From CAIWHR01 sp963741355 (lineage in GTDB: Bacteria; Pseudomonadota; Gammaproteobacteria; Burkholderiales; Casimicrobiaceae): a DNA stretch of 64,000 nt. The translations under genes were made by a program, and so were the position numbers. The stretch is taken from positions 1 through 64,000 of the forward strand of contig CAVUIG010000007.1 in the NCBI GenBank assembly GCA_963741355.1, in the 5' to 3' direction. The first letter of the stretch is position 1. Each line of letters begins with the position of its first letter. Of this stretch, positions 19,884 to 29,103 are shown piece by piece. The notes under the pieces are model-generated. The model saw nothing but the letters and a program-made list of their open reading frames with translations. It ran no database searches and was not told where the DNA came from.

Positions 19884-21147
19884 ATGACCGCAGGAACCCG
19901 CCGGCGCGGCCTTTCGGCGCGCGACCTGAAGACGATCCTCGGGGTGACGAGCGCGCTGGCGGCGCCGTTCGACCTGATGACGATGCTGGGGGAGGTGGTC
20001 GCCGCGTCGAAGCGGTGCTCCATGCCGATCGCGCATCGGTCTGGCTGCACGATCCCGCCGCCGACGAGCTGGTGCTCGAGGTTGCACCGGGATCAAGCCC
20101 ATACGGATCCGCTCCGGAATGGGCATCGCCGGCGCGTGCGCGCGCGACCGCCGCCTCATCAACGTCCCCGATTGCTACGCGGATCCGCGGTTCGATTCGC
20201 CGCGTGGACAAGGACTCCGGATACGTGACGCGCTGCATGCTCGCGCTGCCGCTGATCGATCACAAGGACGTCCTCGTCGGCGTGATGCAGGTGCTGAACA
20301 AGGCGAACGGCGTCTTCGACGGCGACGATGAGGTGCTCGCCACCGCGCTGGCGGCGCAGTGCGCGGTCGCGCTGCAGCGGGTGCGCATGACGGGCGCGCT
20401 GATCGAAGGCGAGCGGATGCGGCAGGCGCTCGAGATGGCGCGCGAAGTGCAGATGAGCACGCTGCCGTCATCCATGCCGCGAATCCCCGGTTACGATGTC
20501 TGCGGGACCTCGACACCGCCGAGCTCACCGGCGGCGACACGTTCGACCTCGCCGAGATCGAGCAGGGTCTGCTGATCGTCCTCGGCGATGCGACCGGCCA
20601 CGGGATCGCCCCGGCGCTGTCGGTGACGCAAATGCAGGCGATGCTGCGGATCGCATTCCGCCTCGGCGCCGATCTCGAATCGACGTTCCTGCAGGTCAAC
20701 AACCGGCTCGTCGAGACGCTGCCCGCGGACCGCTTCATCACGGCCTTCATCGGCCTGCTGGATCCCTCGACGCACCGACTGCGGTCCACAGCGGGGCAGG
20801 GGCCGATCTTCCACTACCGCGCCGCCTCCCGCGCGTGCCAGCGGCACAAGCCGACGAGCTTCCCGCTGGGTGCGATGCCGGTGTCGCATTTGCGCCCTGC
20901 CGTCAGCCTGGAAATGGGCCCCGGAGACATCCTCGTTCTGCTTTCCGACGGCTTCTACGAGTATGGTGACGCATCCGGCGCCCAGTTCGGGGAGGAGCGG
21001 GTGCAGGCGCTCGTGGCGGACCACTGCGAACGGCCGATGGCCGAGCTGCTGGACATCCTGGTGCGGGCGGTCGGGACGTTCGCCGGAGGCGCGCCCCAGG
21101 AGGACGACATGACCGCCGTGCTGGTGAGGCGCGAGGTGCGGCCGTGA
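19884..21147 (+). CDS. GAF-PP2C (RsbU/SpoIIE-type) serine phosphatase, multiple frame changes
   Basis: ATG 19884 starts MTAGTRRRGLSARDLKTILG. A GAF domain follows across frames (ADRASVWLHDPAADELVLEV, LINVPDCYADPRFD, GVMQVLNKANGVFDGDDE), then a linker helix (MRQALEMAREVQMSTLPSSM) and a PP2C/SpoIIE domain with metal-binding TGGDTFDL (from about 20530), VLGDATGHGIAPALS, LLSDGFYEYGD and QEDDMTAVLV. Frame changes lie near 20015, 20110-20220 and 20500. It overlaps the next gene by four bases (GTGA). Inferred role: dephosphorylate a STAS antagonist in a partner-switching cascade. Confidence 0.82.
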
Positions 21148-21595
21148 CCGTGGCTCGCGCGTTCGCGCGGAGCTTCGACGCGCTGCCCTCGATCGTCGCG
21201 TTCACGGCCGAGTCCTCGCCACGGAGGGAATCGACATGGCACCTCAGCCAGTCGTCGATTTCGCGCTGGAGGAACTGTTCACCAACATGGTCAAATACAG
21301 CCCCGGCAGCGCTTCCGACGTGCGGATCGAGGTGACCCGCATCGATGGCGGCGTCGAGGTCAGCCTGACCGACTACGACGTGGATGCGTTCGACGTGACC
21401 CAGGCACCCGATGTCGATGTCACGCTTCCCCTCGAAGCGCGGCGGCCGGGCGGATTGGGACTGCACCTCATTCGTCGGCTACTGGATTCGATCGATTACG
21501 AGTATGAGAAGGAAAGCCGGCAGAGCCGGATAACGTTTCGCAAGACGCACGAGGCGCGGGATCGCCAAGGCGCTGCCGATACAGGGAGAGCATGA
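21144..21595 (+). CDS. RsbW-like anti-sigma/serine kinase, HATPase_c_2 domain, one frame change
   Basis: GTG 21144 overlaps the stop of the phosphatase gene. The N-terminus MTVARAFARSFDALPSIVAF changes frame near 21215, then PQPVVDFALEELFTNMVKYS gives the Bergerat N-box (E-LF-N---Y), VSLTDYDVDAFDVTQAP the G1-like D box, and PGGLGLHLIRRLLDSIDYEY the G2 region. About 150 residues, normal for RsbW/SpoIIAB proteins. It overlaps the STAS gene (ATGA at 21592). Inferred role: phosphorylate the STAS protein and sequester a partner. Confidence 0.85.
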
Positions 21596-21888
21596 TGTTC
21601 GCGATTGAACCGGGACCGGGGGGCGTGGTCGTCGCGCGGGGGCGCCTCGACGCCGCCCAGGCGCCGGCGGCCCAGGCGTTCCTCGACACCGTCGAGGGCA
21701 CGGTGACGCTCGACTGCCGGGGGCTCGAATACATTTCGAGCGCTGGCTTGGGCGTTCTCCTCAAGACGCAGAAGCGGCTGGTCGCGGCGGGCGGAAAGGT
21801 CAGGCTCGCGGGCGTCAACCGCCACGTGCAGGATATCTTCATCTACTCGGGGTTCGACCAGCTCTTCGAAATCGAGCCGGCGCCTTAG
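21592..21888 (+). CDS. STAS-domain anti-sigma factor antagonist (RsbV/SpoIIAA-like)
   Basis: A complete 98-residue STAS protein starting at ATG 21592, overlapping the kinase stop. The phospho-site region is LDCRGLEYISSAGLGVLLKT: the D-----ISSAGL motif in which a serine is phosphorylated by the partner kinase. KVRLAGVNRHVQDIFIYSGF and FEIEP are typical C-terminal STAS elements. With the two upstream genes it forms a complete partner-switch set, 50 bases before the ECF sigma gene. Confidence 0.9.
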   Translation: MMFAIEPGPGGVVVARGRLDAAQAPAAQAFLDTVEGTVTLDCRGLEYISSAGLGVLLKTQKRLVAAGGKVRLAGVNRHVQDIFIYSGFDQLFEIEPAP

Positions 21889-21938
21889 GCCCGGCTCGCA
21901 GAAATCGCCACCAACCTTCCCCGCGGCCAGGTGTAACT

Positions 21939-22487
21939 GTGGACGACGACGTCGACAAAGCTCTTGTGGAGCGCTTCCGGAAGGGCGACCGGGAGGCCTT
22001 CACGGAGCTGGTGATCCGGTACCAGAGACCGATCTACAACGCCGCGTTCTGGGTGTTGCGCCGGGCCGAGGATGCAAGCGACGTGACGCAGATCGTTTTC
22101 CTGAGAGTTGCGGAGAGGCTGGACGACTACGATGCGCACTACAAGTTCTTCAGCTGGATCTACCGCATCGCGGTCAACGAATCGCTCAACATGTTGCGTC
22201 GCAGCAAACATGACGAGCAGCTCGACGACGACGCGGATTTCGCGAGCGCCGAGCGGGACAATCCAGAGCAACGGGCGGATGCCGCCCAAGTATCGGCACG
22301 ATTGCGGGATGCGCTCATGCGTCTCTCGACCGGCGACCGCATGGTGATCACGCTCCGCCACTTCTCCGATTGCAGCTACGAGGAAATCGGCCAGATTCTC
22401 GACGTCGACGAAAAAACCGTGAAATCGCGCCTATACGAGGCGCGGCAGCGCCTCCGCGAATTGCTGAAGGACCTTCGGCCGGTATGA
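21939..22487 (+). CDS. ECF-type RNA polymerase sigma factor
   Basis: A 182-residue uninterrupted protein from GTG 21939 (VDDDVDKALVERFRKGDREA). Region 2 is YQRPIYNAAFWVLRRAEDAS, VTQIVFLRVAERLDDYD and FFSWIYRIAVNESLNMLRRS; region 4 is MVITLRHFSDCSYEEIGQIL with the recognition helix DEKTVKSRLYEARQRLRELL. No region 3, as expected for ECF factors. It lies 50 bases after the STAS gene and 199 bases before the anti-sigma gene. Its last 36 bases are nearly repeated just upstream of that gene. Confidence 0.93.
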   Translation: MDDDVDKALVERFRKGDREAFTELVIRYQRPIYNAAFWVLRRAEDASDVTQIVFLRVAERLDDYDAHYKFFSWIYRIAVNESLNMLRRSKHDEQLDDDADFASAERDNPEQRADAAQVSARLRDALMRLSTGDRMVITLRHFSDCSYEEIGQILDVDEKTVKSRLYEARQRLRELLKDLRPV

Positions 22488-22678
22488 AATGAAACACCCG
22501 GAGGGCTTCCCGAGCCCTCACGAGCTTCCCTCGAAAGGGTTGTGGGCTCCAGCCATATCCAACCTCCCGGATCGATCGGAGGGGAAGGACGACTCGGACC
22601 AACTTTTATGGTCGGCGGGTGTAATTGGGGCGGATAGGAAGCGCAGCGCCTCCGCGAATTGCTGAAAGACCTTCGGTC
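22445..22678 (+). repeat. 36-bp direct repeat flanking the sigma/anti-sigma junction
   Basis: Positions 22445-22480 (last codons of the sigma gene) and 22643-22678 (just before the anti-sigma start) match over 36 bases with two mismatches. The 162 bases between them include a second partial repeat: 22588-22634 resembles 22918-22964 inside the anti-sigma gene. It looks like a duplication that separated a once-overlapping sigma/anti-sigma pair, or an assembly fault. Confidence 0.75.
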
Positions 22679-22686
22679 GAGATGAC

Positions 22687-23843
22687 ATGACACACTTAGA
22701 ACTCACCAGCTTGATGCACGCCGTCCTTGACGGCGAGGCGACGCCGGACGAGATCCGGGAGCTCGAGCGCCTCGTTGCCGGAGATGCTGCGGCGCGCTCG
22801 GAATTCGACGCCTTGCGGCGGCTGTTCGACGGCCTCGCGAGCGTTCCTCAGGGGTATCCTCCGGAAGGGCTCGTGGCCGCCGTCATGGCCCGCCTTCCGG
22901 CGCGATCCGCCAACGCCGACGACTCCGACCAACTATTGGCGTTGGCCGGTGTAATTGGCACAGCTTCCAAGGAAGCCCGGGGTTTCGACCCGGGAAAATC
23001 GGCAACGGTCCAGCGAGTTTCCCATACAGGGCCATTTTTCAGGGGTGCGAACATGGGTGAGCAGAAAAGCGGTTCCTTCGGCAAGCGCAAGATCTGGATC
23101 GGCGCCGGTATCGCGGTAGCGGCGGCAGCCGTCGCGGTGTCGACAGGCCTGTTCCCGCCCGAAGGCAAGGATGCCGCGGGCACGATCGCTCCGGCGCAGC
23201 GGTACCGCGCTGAGCAGCCCACGGCTGGCGACATCAAGCTCGGCGTTCAGGCCGGTGGTCAGTCTGGAGGCGGCTCGGCCGACCAAGACTGGCTTGGCGG
23301 CGCAGGACGGACGTGCCGCTTCGGATGGGCGTGCCGCTTCGGATGGCGTGCCGCTTCGGATGGACGTGCCCCTTCGGACGGGCGTGCCGCTTCGGATGGG
23401 CGTCCGCTTCGGATGGACGTGCAGCCTCGGACGGCGTGCGCGCGCTTCGGATGGACGTGCCGCCTCGGACGGACGCGCGCCTCGGAGGACGGGCGCCTCG
23501 GACGGACGCGCTCGCCTCGACGGACGCGCCGCCTCGGACGGACGCGCCGCCTCGGACGGACGCGCCGCCTCGGACGGACGCGCCGCCTCGGATGGACGCG
23601 CAGCCTCGGAACGGACGCGCTGCTTCGGACGGGCGTGCCGCCTCGAGACGGACGCGCCGCCTCGGACGGACGCGCCGCCGGGACGGACGCGCCGCCTCGG
23701 ACGGGCGCGCCGCCTCGGATGGACGCGCAGCTTCGGACGGACGTGCGGCCGCGGACGGACGCGCAGCTTCGGACGGACGTGCAGCGTCGGATGGGCGTGC
23801 AGCGCAGAGCGGTCGCGCGGCCCAAGACGGCCAAAGCCACTGA
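22687..23843 (+). CDS. membrane anti-sigma factor with a long periplasmic hexapeptide-repeat tail, several frame changes
   Basis: ATG 22687 opens the typical anti-sigma N-terminus MTHLELTSLMHAVLDGEATP, ELERLVAGDAAARSEFDALR and LVAAVMARLPAR (sigma-binding, cytoplasmic). A membrane helix follows at about residues 137-157 (KIWIGAGIAVAAAAVAVSTG). After a frame change near 23280, the C-terminal third consists of about 29 copies of a DGRAAS hexapeptide, interrupted by frame changes, ending AAQSGRAAQDGQSH at 23843. The tail should be periplasmic. It is coupled to the ECF sigma gene upstream and ends at a hairpin terminator. Expected to be cleaved or released on an envelope signal. Confidence 0.8.
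23303..23823 (+). repeat. tandem 18-bp repeat, about 29 units, coding for DGRAAS
   Basis: The consensus codons are GAC GGA CGC GCC GCC TCG. Units differ mainly at third positions (GAT for GAC, GGG for GGA, CGT for CGC, TCA-like changes rare), the pattern of an array under protein-level constraint. Some units are shortened or gain a base, breaking the frame. The repeat is strongly GC-rich and hard to assemble, so copy number and indels are uncertain. Confidence 0.85.
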
Positions 23844-23869
23844 CAAACCACGTAACCAAGAAACACGTG

Positions 23870-23900
23870 ACCGCCGGCCCAGCGCCGGCGGTTTGCTTTT
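23870..23900 (+). terminator. Rho-independent terminator after the anti-sigma gene
   Basis: Stem CCGCCGGC (23871-23878) pairs with GCCGGCGG (23884-23891) across the loop CCAGC, followed by TTTGCTTTT. It sits 27 bases after the anti-sigma stop and ends the sigma/anti-sigma unit before the next gene at 23954. Confidence 0.8.
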
Positions 23901-23953
23901 GGGCGTCGAACCCGTATGCTCGCCGGTCGTTACGCCTGGGCGAGGGGGATAAC

Positions 23954-26903
23954 GTGCGCGGCCGCATCCTGGGCCTGCTGCTGGCGTTGTTGCCGGCCGT
24001 CGCGCGCTGCCGATGAGAGTCCTGTCCACATATCGTGGGTCCAAGGCAGGGACCTCCAGCTCTATTACTACGATTACCTGAGCTACCTCGAGCCGCACGC
24101 GGTGCGCACGTTCACCAATTCGCTCGCGTGGCAGCGTCGCATGTTCGGATGGGCGCCGTCGGAGCCGACGATTGTCCTGCTGCAGGACTTCACCGACTAC
24201 GGCAATGCCCATACCTATGCGGCGCCGCGCAACATGCTGATCTTCGATATCGCGCCGCTGTCCCTGGCCTTCGAGACGTATCCCGCCAGCGAGCGCATGT
24301 ATTCGCTGATGAACCATGAGCTGATCCACGTGGTGCAAAGCGACATTGCCTCTGAGCAGGACCGGAGTTGGCGACGATTCTTTCTCGGCACCGTCCCCGC
24401 CCAGTCGCAGAACCCCGAGTCGATCGTCTACAGCTATCTCACGACTCCACGGTTCACGACCCCGCGCTGGTGGGCTGAGGGCGGCGCGGTCTTCTTCGAG
24501 ACATGGATGGGCGGCGGACTGGGTCGTGCCCAGGGTGGCTACGACGAGATGGTGTTTCGGGCGATGGTCAAGGACGACGCCCATTTCTACGACCCGCTGG
24601 GTCTGCAGTCTCGAGGCGTCTTCGTCGATTTCCAGACGGGAAAGAACGCCTACCTCTACGGCACGCGTTTCATCGTATCTCGCGTACGTCTATTCCCCCG
24701 AGAAGGTCATCGCCTGGTACAGGCGCGACGAGGGAAGCGAACGCTACTACTCGGATGAATTCAAGCGCCTGTTTGGCCTTTCGCTCGACCAGGCCTGGCA
24801 GGACTGGATCAAATTCGAGCACGAGTTCCAGAGGAAGAACCTCGCAGAGGTCCGAAAATTTCCGATCACGCCGCACAGGAATCTGTCCGGAGCGGCCGAT
24901 CGGGTTCGGTATCGCGCACCTACTACGACGAGGCAACGGGGATCCTGTACGGCGGCTTTCGCTACCCGGGCGTCGTCGAGTACGTCGGCGCGGTGAACAC
25001 GCGCGACGGCAGTGTCCGACGGCTCGCCGACATCAAGCGAGCCATGTCTTATAAGGTCACCTCGCTGGCCTGGGATCCGGGCAGCGGCACCCTTTTCTAT
25101 ACGAACAACAACAAGGATTTCTTCTCGCTCCGCGACCTCATGGCCGTGGACGTGCGCACCGGCGAGGAGCGAACGCTGATCAAGCACGGGCGCATCGGCG
25201 AGATCGTCTTCAACCCGGTCGACAAGTCGCTGATGGGCGTGCGCCATGCCGACGGGATCGCGACGCTGGTTCGCGTCCCGGCTCCCTACGACGGCTATGA
25301 CGAGGTCTACACGTTCCCTTACGGCGTCGTCCCCTACGACCTCGACATTTCGCCGGACGGGCGCCTGTTGTCGGCCTCGGTGGCGGAGGTCAACGGCGAC
25401 CAGTTCCTTCGGGTGTGGGAGCTGGAGAAGGTCCTGGACGGCGATCTCAAGCCGCTTTCCGAATTCCGATTCGGGCAATCGGTCCCCGAAAGCTTTGTTT
25501 TTCCAAGGATGGACGCTACCTGTACGGCAGCAGCTATTACACGGGGGTGTCCAACATCTTCCGGTACGAAGTCGCGACGGGTGCGGTCGAGGCGGTCTCC
25601 AACGCGGAAATCGGATTCTTCCGGCCGGTGCCGCTCGCCGACGGTCGGCTCGTCATCCTGAACTACACGGCGCGACGGTTTTGCTCCCGCGATCATCGAT
25701 CCGCATCCCATCGACGATGTGAGCGCGATCACGTTCCTGGGTACCGAGATCGCCGAGAAGTACCCCGTCGTCAAGACGTGGCAGGTGCCGCCTCCGAGCA
25801 CTGTCGACGACGAGAAGCTGGTCACGCAGCAGGGGCCCGTACGTTCCGCTGACGAGCTTGCGGCTCGACAACGCCTATCCCGTCGTGCAGGGCTACAAGA
25901 ACTCGGCGGGAATCGGATATCACTTCAACTTCGCGGACCCGCTCAATTTCGCAAGCCTGGGCATCACCGCCGCTTACACGCCGAGCACAAACTGCCGAGC
26001 GACGAGCGCGGCCACATCGACATCGCCGGCCGCTACCTTTCCTGGAAGGCCGCCGCTGTCGTGGAACCGGTCGGACTTCTACGACCTGTTCGGCCCCACC
26101 AAGCGTAGCCGCAAGGGCTATGCGGCGAAGCTCGGCTACGACTGGCTCCTGATCTACGACGAGCCGCGGAAGCTGGATCTCATCTTCGATTTCGCCTACT
26201 ACGACCAGATCGACACGCTGCCGAATGCGCAGAACATCGAGACCAATTTCACGCGGCTGGTGACCGGTAGAGTCGGGCTTGAATACACTGACGTCAAGCG
26301 CTCGATCGGCGCGGTCGACGACGAGAAGGGGATCGCGTGGAAGCTCGTCTACCAGGGCAATCGCGTGAACGGCCAGGTGACCCCGCAGGTCCTCGGCACG
26401 CTTGACCTACGGCATGGCGCTGCCATTTCCCAACTCGTCGTTGTGGTCGCGGACCGCGGCCGGCGTCGCCAACGGCGATCTACAACCAGACGGTCGCGAA
26501 TTTCTACTTCGGCGGATTCGGCAACAACTATGTCGACGACGGGCCGATCAAGCGCTATCGCGAGTATTACTCGATGCCCGGATTCGGGCTCAAGGAGATC
26601 AGCGCGCTCAAGTTCGTAAAGGAGACTGGTCGAATGGGACGTGCCGCCCGTCGTGTTCGAATCGGCGGGCACGCCGAGTCTGTACCTGAACTGGCTGCGC
26701 CCGTCGGTCTTCGCGACGGGACTGTGGACGGAGCCGACGAACTCCACGCTGCGCAAGAATACACGAGCGTGGGCGCCCAGGCCGACCTGCGCTTCAGTGT
26801 CCTGCACTGGTATGACATGACACTGTCGGTCGGGTACGCCGTCGGCTACCAGGGGACACAGCGCGCTGGCACCGAATGGATGGTCTCGCTCAAGATCATG
26901 TAG
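23954..26903 (+). CDS. exported peptidase MA-like protein with TolB-like propeller and outer-membrane barrel, many frame changes
   Basis: GTG 23954, preceded by a GAGGGGG ribosome site, gives a signal peptide (VRGRILGLLLALLPAVAR) that shifts frame near 24005 into ADESPVHISWVQG. The peptidase domain has YSLMNHELIHVVQSD (HExxH, about residue 125) and TTPRWWAEGGAVFFE (third zinc ligand region). Then come propeller-like repeats (SYKVTSLAWDPGSGTLFYTN, DLDISPDGRLLS, CFSKDGRYLYGSSYY) and a C-terminal barrel (VVQGYKNSAGIGYHFNFADP, YAAKLGYDWLLIYDE, LSVGYAVGYQGTQRAGTEWM). About 980 residues. Frame changes lie near 24680, 24930, 25495, 25690, 25840, 25990, 26420 and 26600. Role in envelope proteolysis or secretion is inferred. 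Confidence 0.75.
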
Positions 26904-26941
26904 GCATGGAGCCTGGGACAAAGGCGTACCGCCCGACTCTT

Positions 26942-27956
26942 ATGTCGCCTGACATCCTCCTGCACATCGCGGTGGGCACTGCGCCGGTCGTGTGCTTCCT
27001 CGCGACGCTGCTCTACCTCGACAGCTACAAGCTCGTGTCGATGCGCTCGGTCGTCGCGGTCGTCGCGTGCGGCGTCGGCGTCGCGGCGCATCGTACTTCG
27101 TCAACGCGTGGCTGCTCGGCATCACCGGATTGGATGTCCGTCTACACGCGCTACGCGGGACCCCTCGTCGAGGAATTCGGAAAGGCGCTCGTCATCGTCG
27201 TGCTGATGCGCACCCATCGGATCGGCTTCCTGGTCGACGCGGCGATCTTCGGCTTCGCGGTGGGAACGGGCTTCGCGATCGTCGAGAACGTCTACTATCA
27301 GCATCTCATCCCGGACGCCGGTCTCGGAACCTGGATCGTGCGCGGATTCGGCACCGCGATCATGCACGGCGGCGCCACGGCAATCTTCGCGATGATGGGG
27401 CTCGCGATGCTCGAGCAGAAGCGCGCCCGATGGCTGATCGCGCTGCTGCCGGGCTATGTGATCGCGGTGGCGCTGCACTCGGCGTTCAATCACATGTTCG
27501 TGTCGCCGAGGCTCTCGACGCTGGCCGTCCTCGTCGTGCTGCCGCCGCTGCTGTTCTGGGTGTTCCAGCGCAGCGACCGCGCCGTCGCGAACTGGCTCGG
27601 CGAGGGCTTCGACGCGGATGCGCAGATGCTGGAATCGATCAACTCGGGGCACTTTGCCGATTCGCCGGCCGGCCAGTATCTCGCCTCGCTGAAGCAGCGG
27701 TTCCACGGCCCGATCGTCGCGGACCTCCTTTGCTACCTGCAGGCTCTACACGGAGCTCGCGCTCCGCGCCAAGGGCATCCTGATGATGCGGGAGAACGGA
27801 TTCGACGTCGCGATCGACGACGAGACGCGCGCGAAGTTCGCCGAGCTGCGCTACCTCAAGGAGAGCATGGGCAGGACGGGCATGCTGGCGATCCACCCGC
27901 TGCTGCACATGAGCCAGAAGGACCTGTGGCAGCTCTACATGCTGGGCAGCAAGTGA
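26942..27956 (+). CDS. PrsW-family intramembrane metalloprotease, compensated and terminal frame changes
   Basis: ATG 26942 starts MSPDILLHIAVGTAPVVCFL. Family motifs are present: EEFGKALVIVVLM (first Glu pair), GFAIVENVYYQHL (EN), GTAIMHGGATAIF (HG) and IAVALHSAFNHMF (H---NH), all in predicted membrane helices. Two small frame changes near 27090 and 27130 hide SYFVNAWLLGITGLD, and one near 27740 displaces the cytoplasmic tail (TELALRAKGILMMRENGFDV to MSQKDLWQLYMLGSK). PrsW relatives cleave membrane proteins such as anti-sigma factors; a link to the nearby anti-sigma factor is an inference. Confidence 0.8.
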
Positions 27957-27981
27957 AGCCGCGGCTGCCGCGGCGCGCCCG

Positions 27982-29085
27982 CTATTGGCAGAGCGTGCCG
28001 CCGCTCGGGGCGAACGGGAACCGCGTGATCGCCCGGTCTCGCTCACCACCGGCAGGCCCCCGGCGCCACTCATGCCGATGGTGAACATCGCATCGTTGCC
28101 GTCGGCGAAGGAGAGTGTCGCCGTTCCCACCGGAAGCGCGGCGAGTTTCGTCGCGTCGTAGGCATCGAATCGGGGCCCCGAAGTCCGCACGAGCGTCCCG
28201 TTGTAAATGCTGCTCGTTGCGGCCTTTCGCGCGAGCGCCGACAGCCAAAGCGGGGACCCGTCGACGTCATAGGTGTACCACGTCGCGAAGATTGCGTCGC
28301 CCTGATGCGCGAGCGCGACGCCCCGGCCCGGTTCATCCGTTGGGCGCCCACCAGAGATCCTGGTAGTTGGTCGTGGCCGCGAAGTTCGGGGTCGCGGCAC
28401 TGTACGTGCAGCTGACCTGCGGACCGGTCGCGAGATCGAAGCGCGTGATCGCCTTCGTCTGCGAGACGCCGTTCACCGAGTAGGCGAAGCTCCCGCTGAT
28501 TCGGTCCGTGAACGTCAGTGTGCCGCCGCCGACCTGGGTAGCGAAACCCGAACCGCCGACGCTTTCGAAGGGCGGCCCTTGGTCGACGTAGATGTTGCCG
28601 GTATAGGCATTGCCCGTGGGTGTCGTGCGGCCGGCGAGCATCGAAAGCCACAGCGCCTTTCCATTCGTGCCGTACGTAAACCAGGTGGCGAAAATCTGGT
28701 CACCCTGGTGCGCGAAGTCGATCCCCCAGCCCGACTCGGTCCCGCCGGCCTCCCACCACAGACCCTGGACGTTCAGCGCCGGCGGCGTCGTCGCGTCATA
28801 TGAGACAGGAATCGATTTCACCGATTCCCGGCTTCCCCAGATCGGGTCATCGACCGTAATCGCCGTCATGGCAATCACGTGCAGGCCGACCGAAAGGCCC
28901 GCGAGATCGAACTTGCAGATGTTGCCGCTCGTCGTGGCGACGACAGGCGAGGTTACCGCCGGGTCGGTATCAATGTAGACGCCGCACTGCACGACTCCCG
29001 CCACCACCGGATCCGAAACCACGAAGGGCGTGGCGGTTGCCCAGTGCGGCAGTGCTGCGACGAGTATGGTGACAAGCAGTCTCAT
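27982..29085 (-). CDS. secreted protein of unknown function with two ESGWG/HQGD/FATW repeats, one frame change
   Basis: ATG 29085 opens a signal peptide (MRLLVTILVAALPHWATATP), then a Cys-containing domain (VVAGVVQCGVYIDTDPAV, SGNICKFDLAGLSV). Two copies of a roughly 110-residue unit follow: LWWEAGGTESGWGIDFAHQG, IFATWFTYGTNGKALWLSML and, after a frame change near 28340, GVALAHQGDAIFATWYTYDV and SPLWLSALARK, ending RFPFAPSGGTLCQ. The unit is widespread in beta- and gammaproteobacteria in my memory, but I cannot attach a function. Its stop is 25 bases from the PrsW gene end; its start is 18 bases from the hydrolase gene, so the pair is probably cotranscribed. Confidence 0.7.
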
Positions 29086-29103
29086 CGGGCTTTGGCAGAT
29101 TGC

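Noticed and set aside
23303..23823. CRISPR array
   Set aside because: The 18-base units are contiguous with no spacers and code for a hexapeptide; there are no cas genes.
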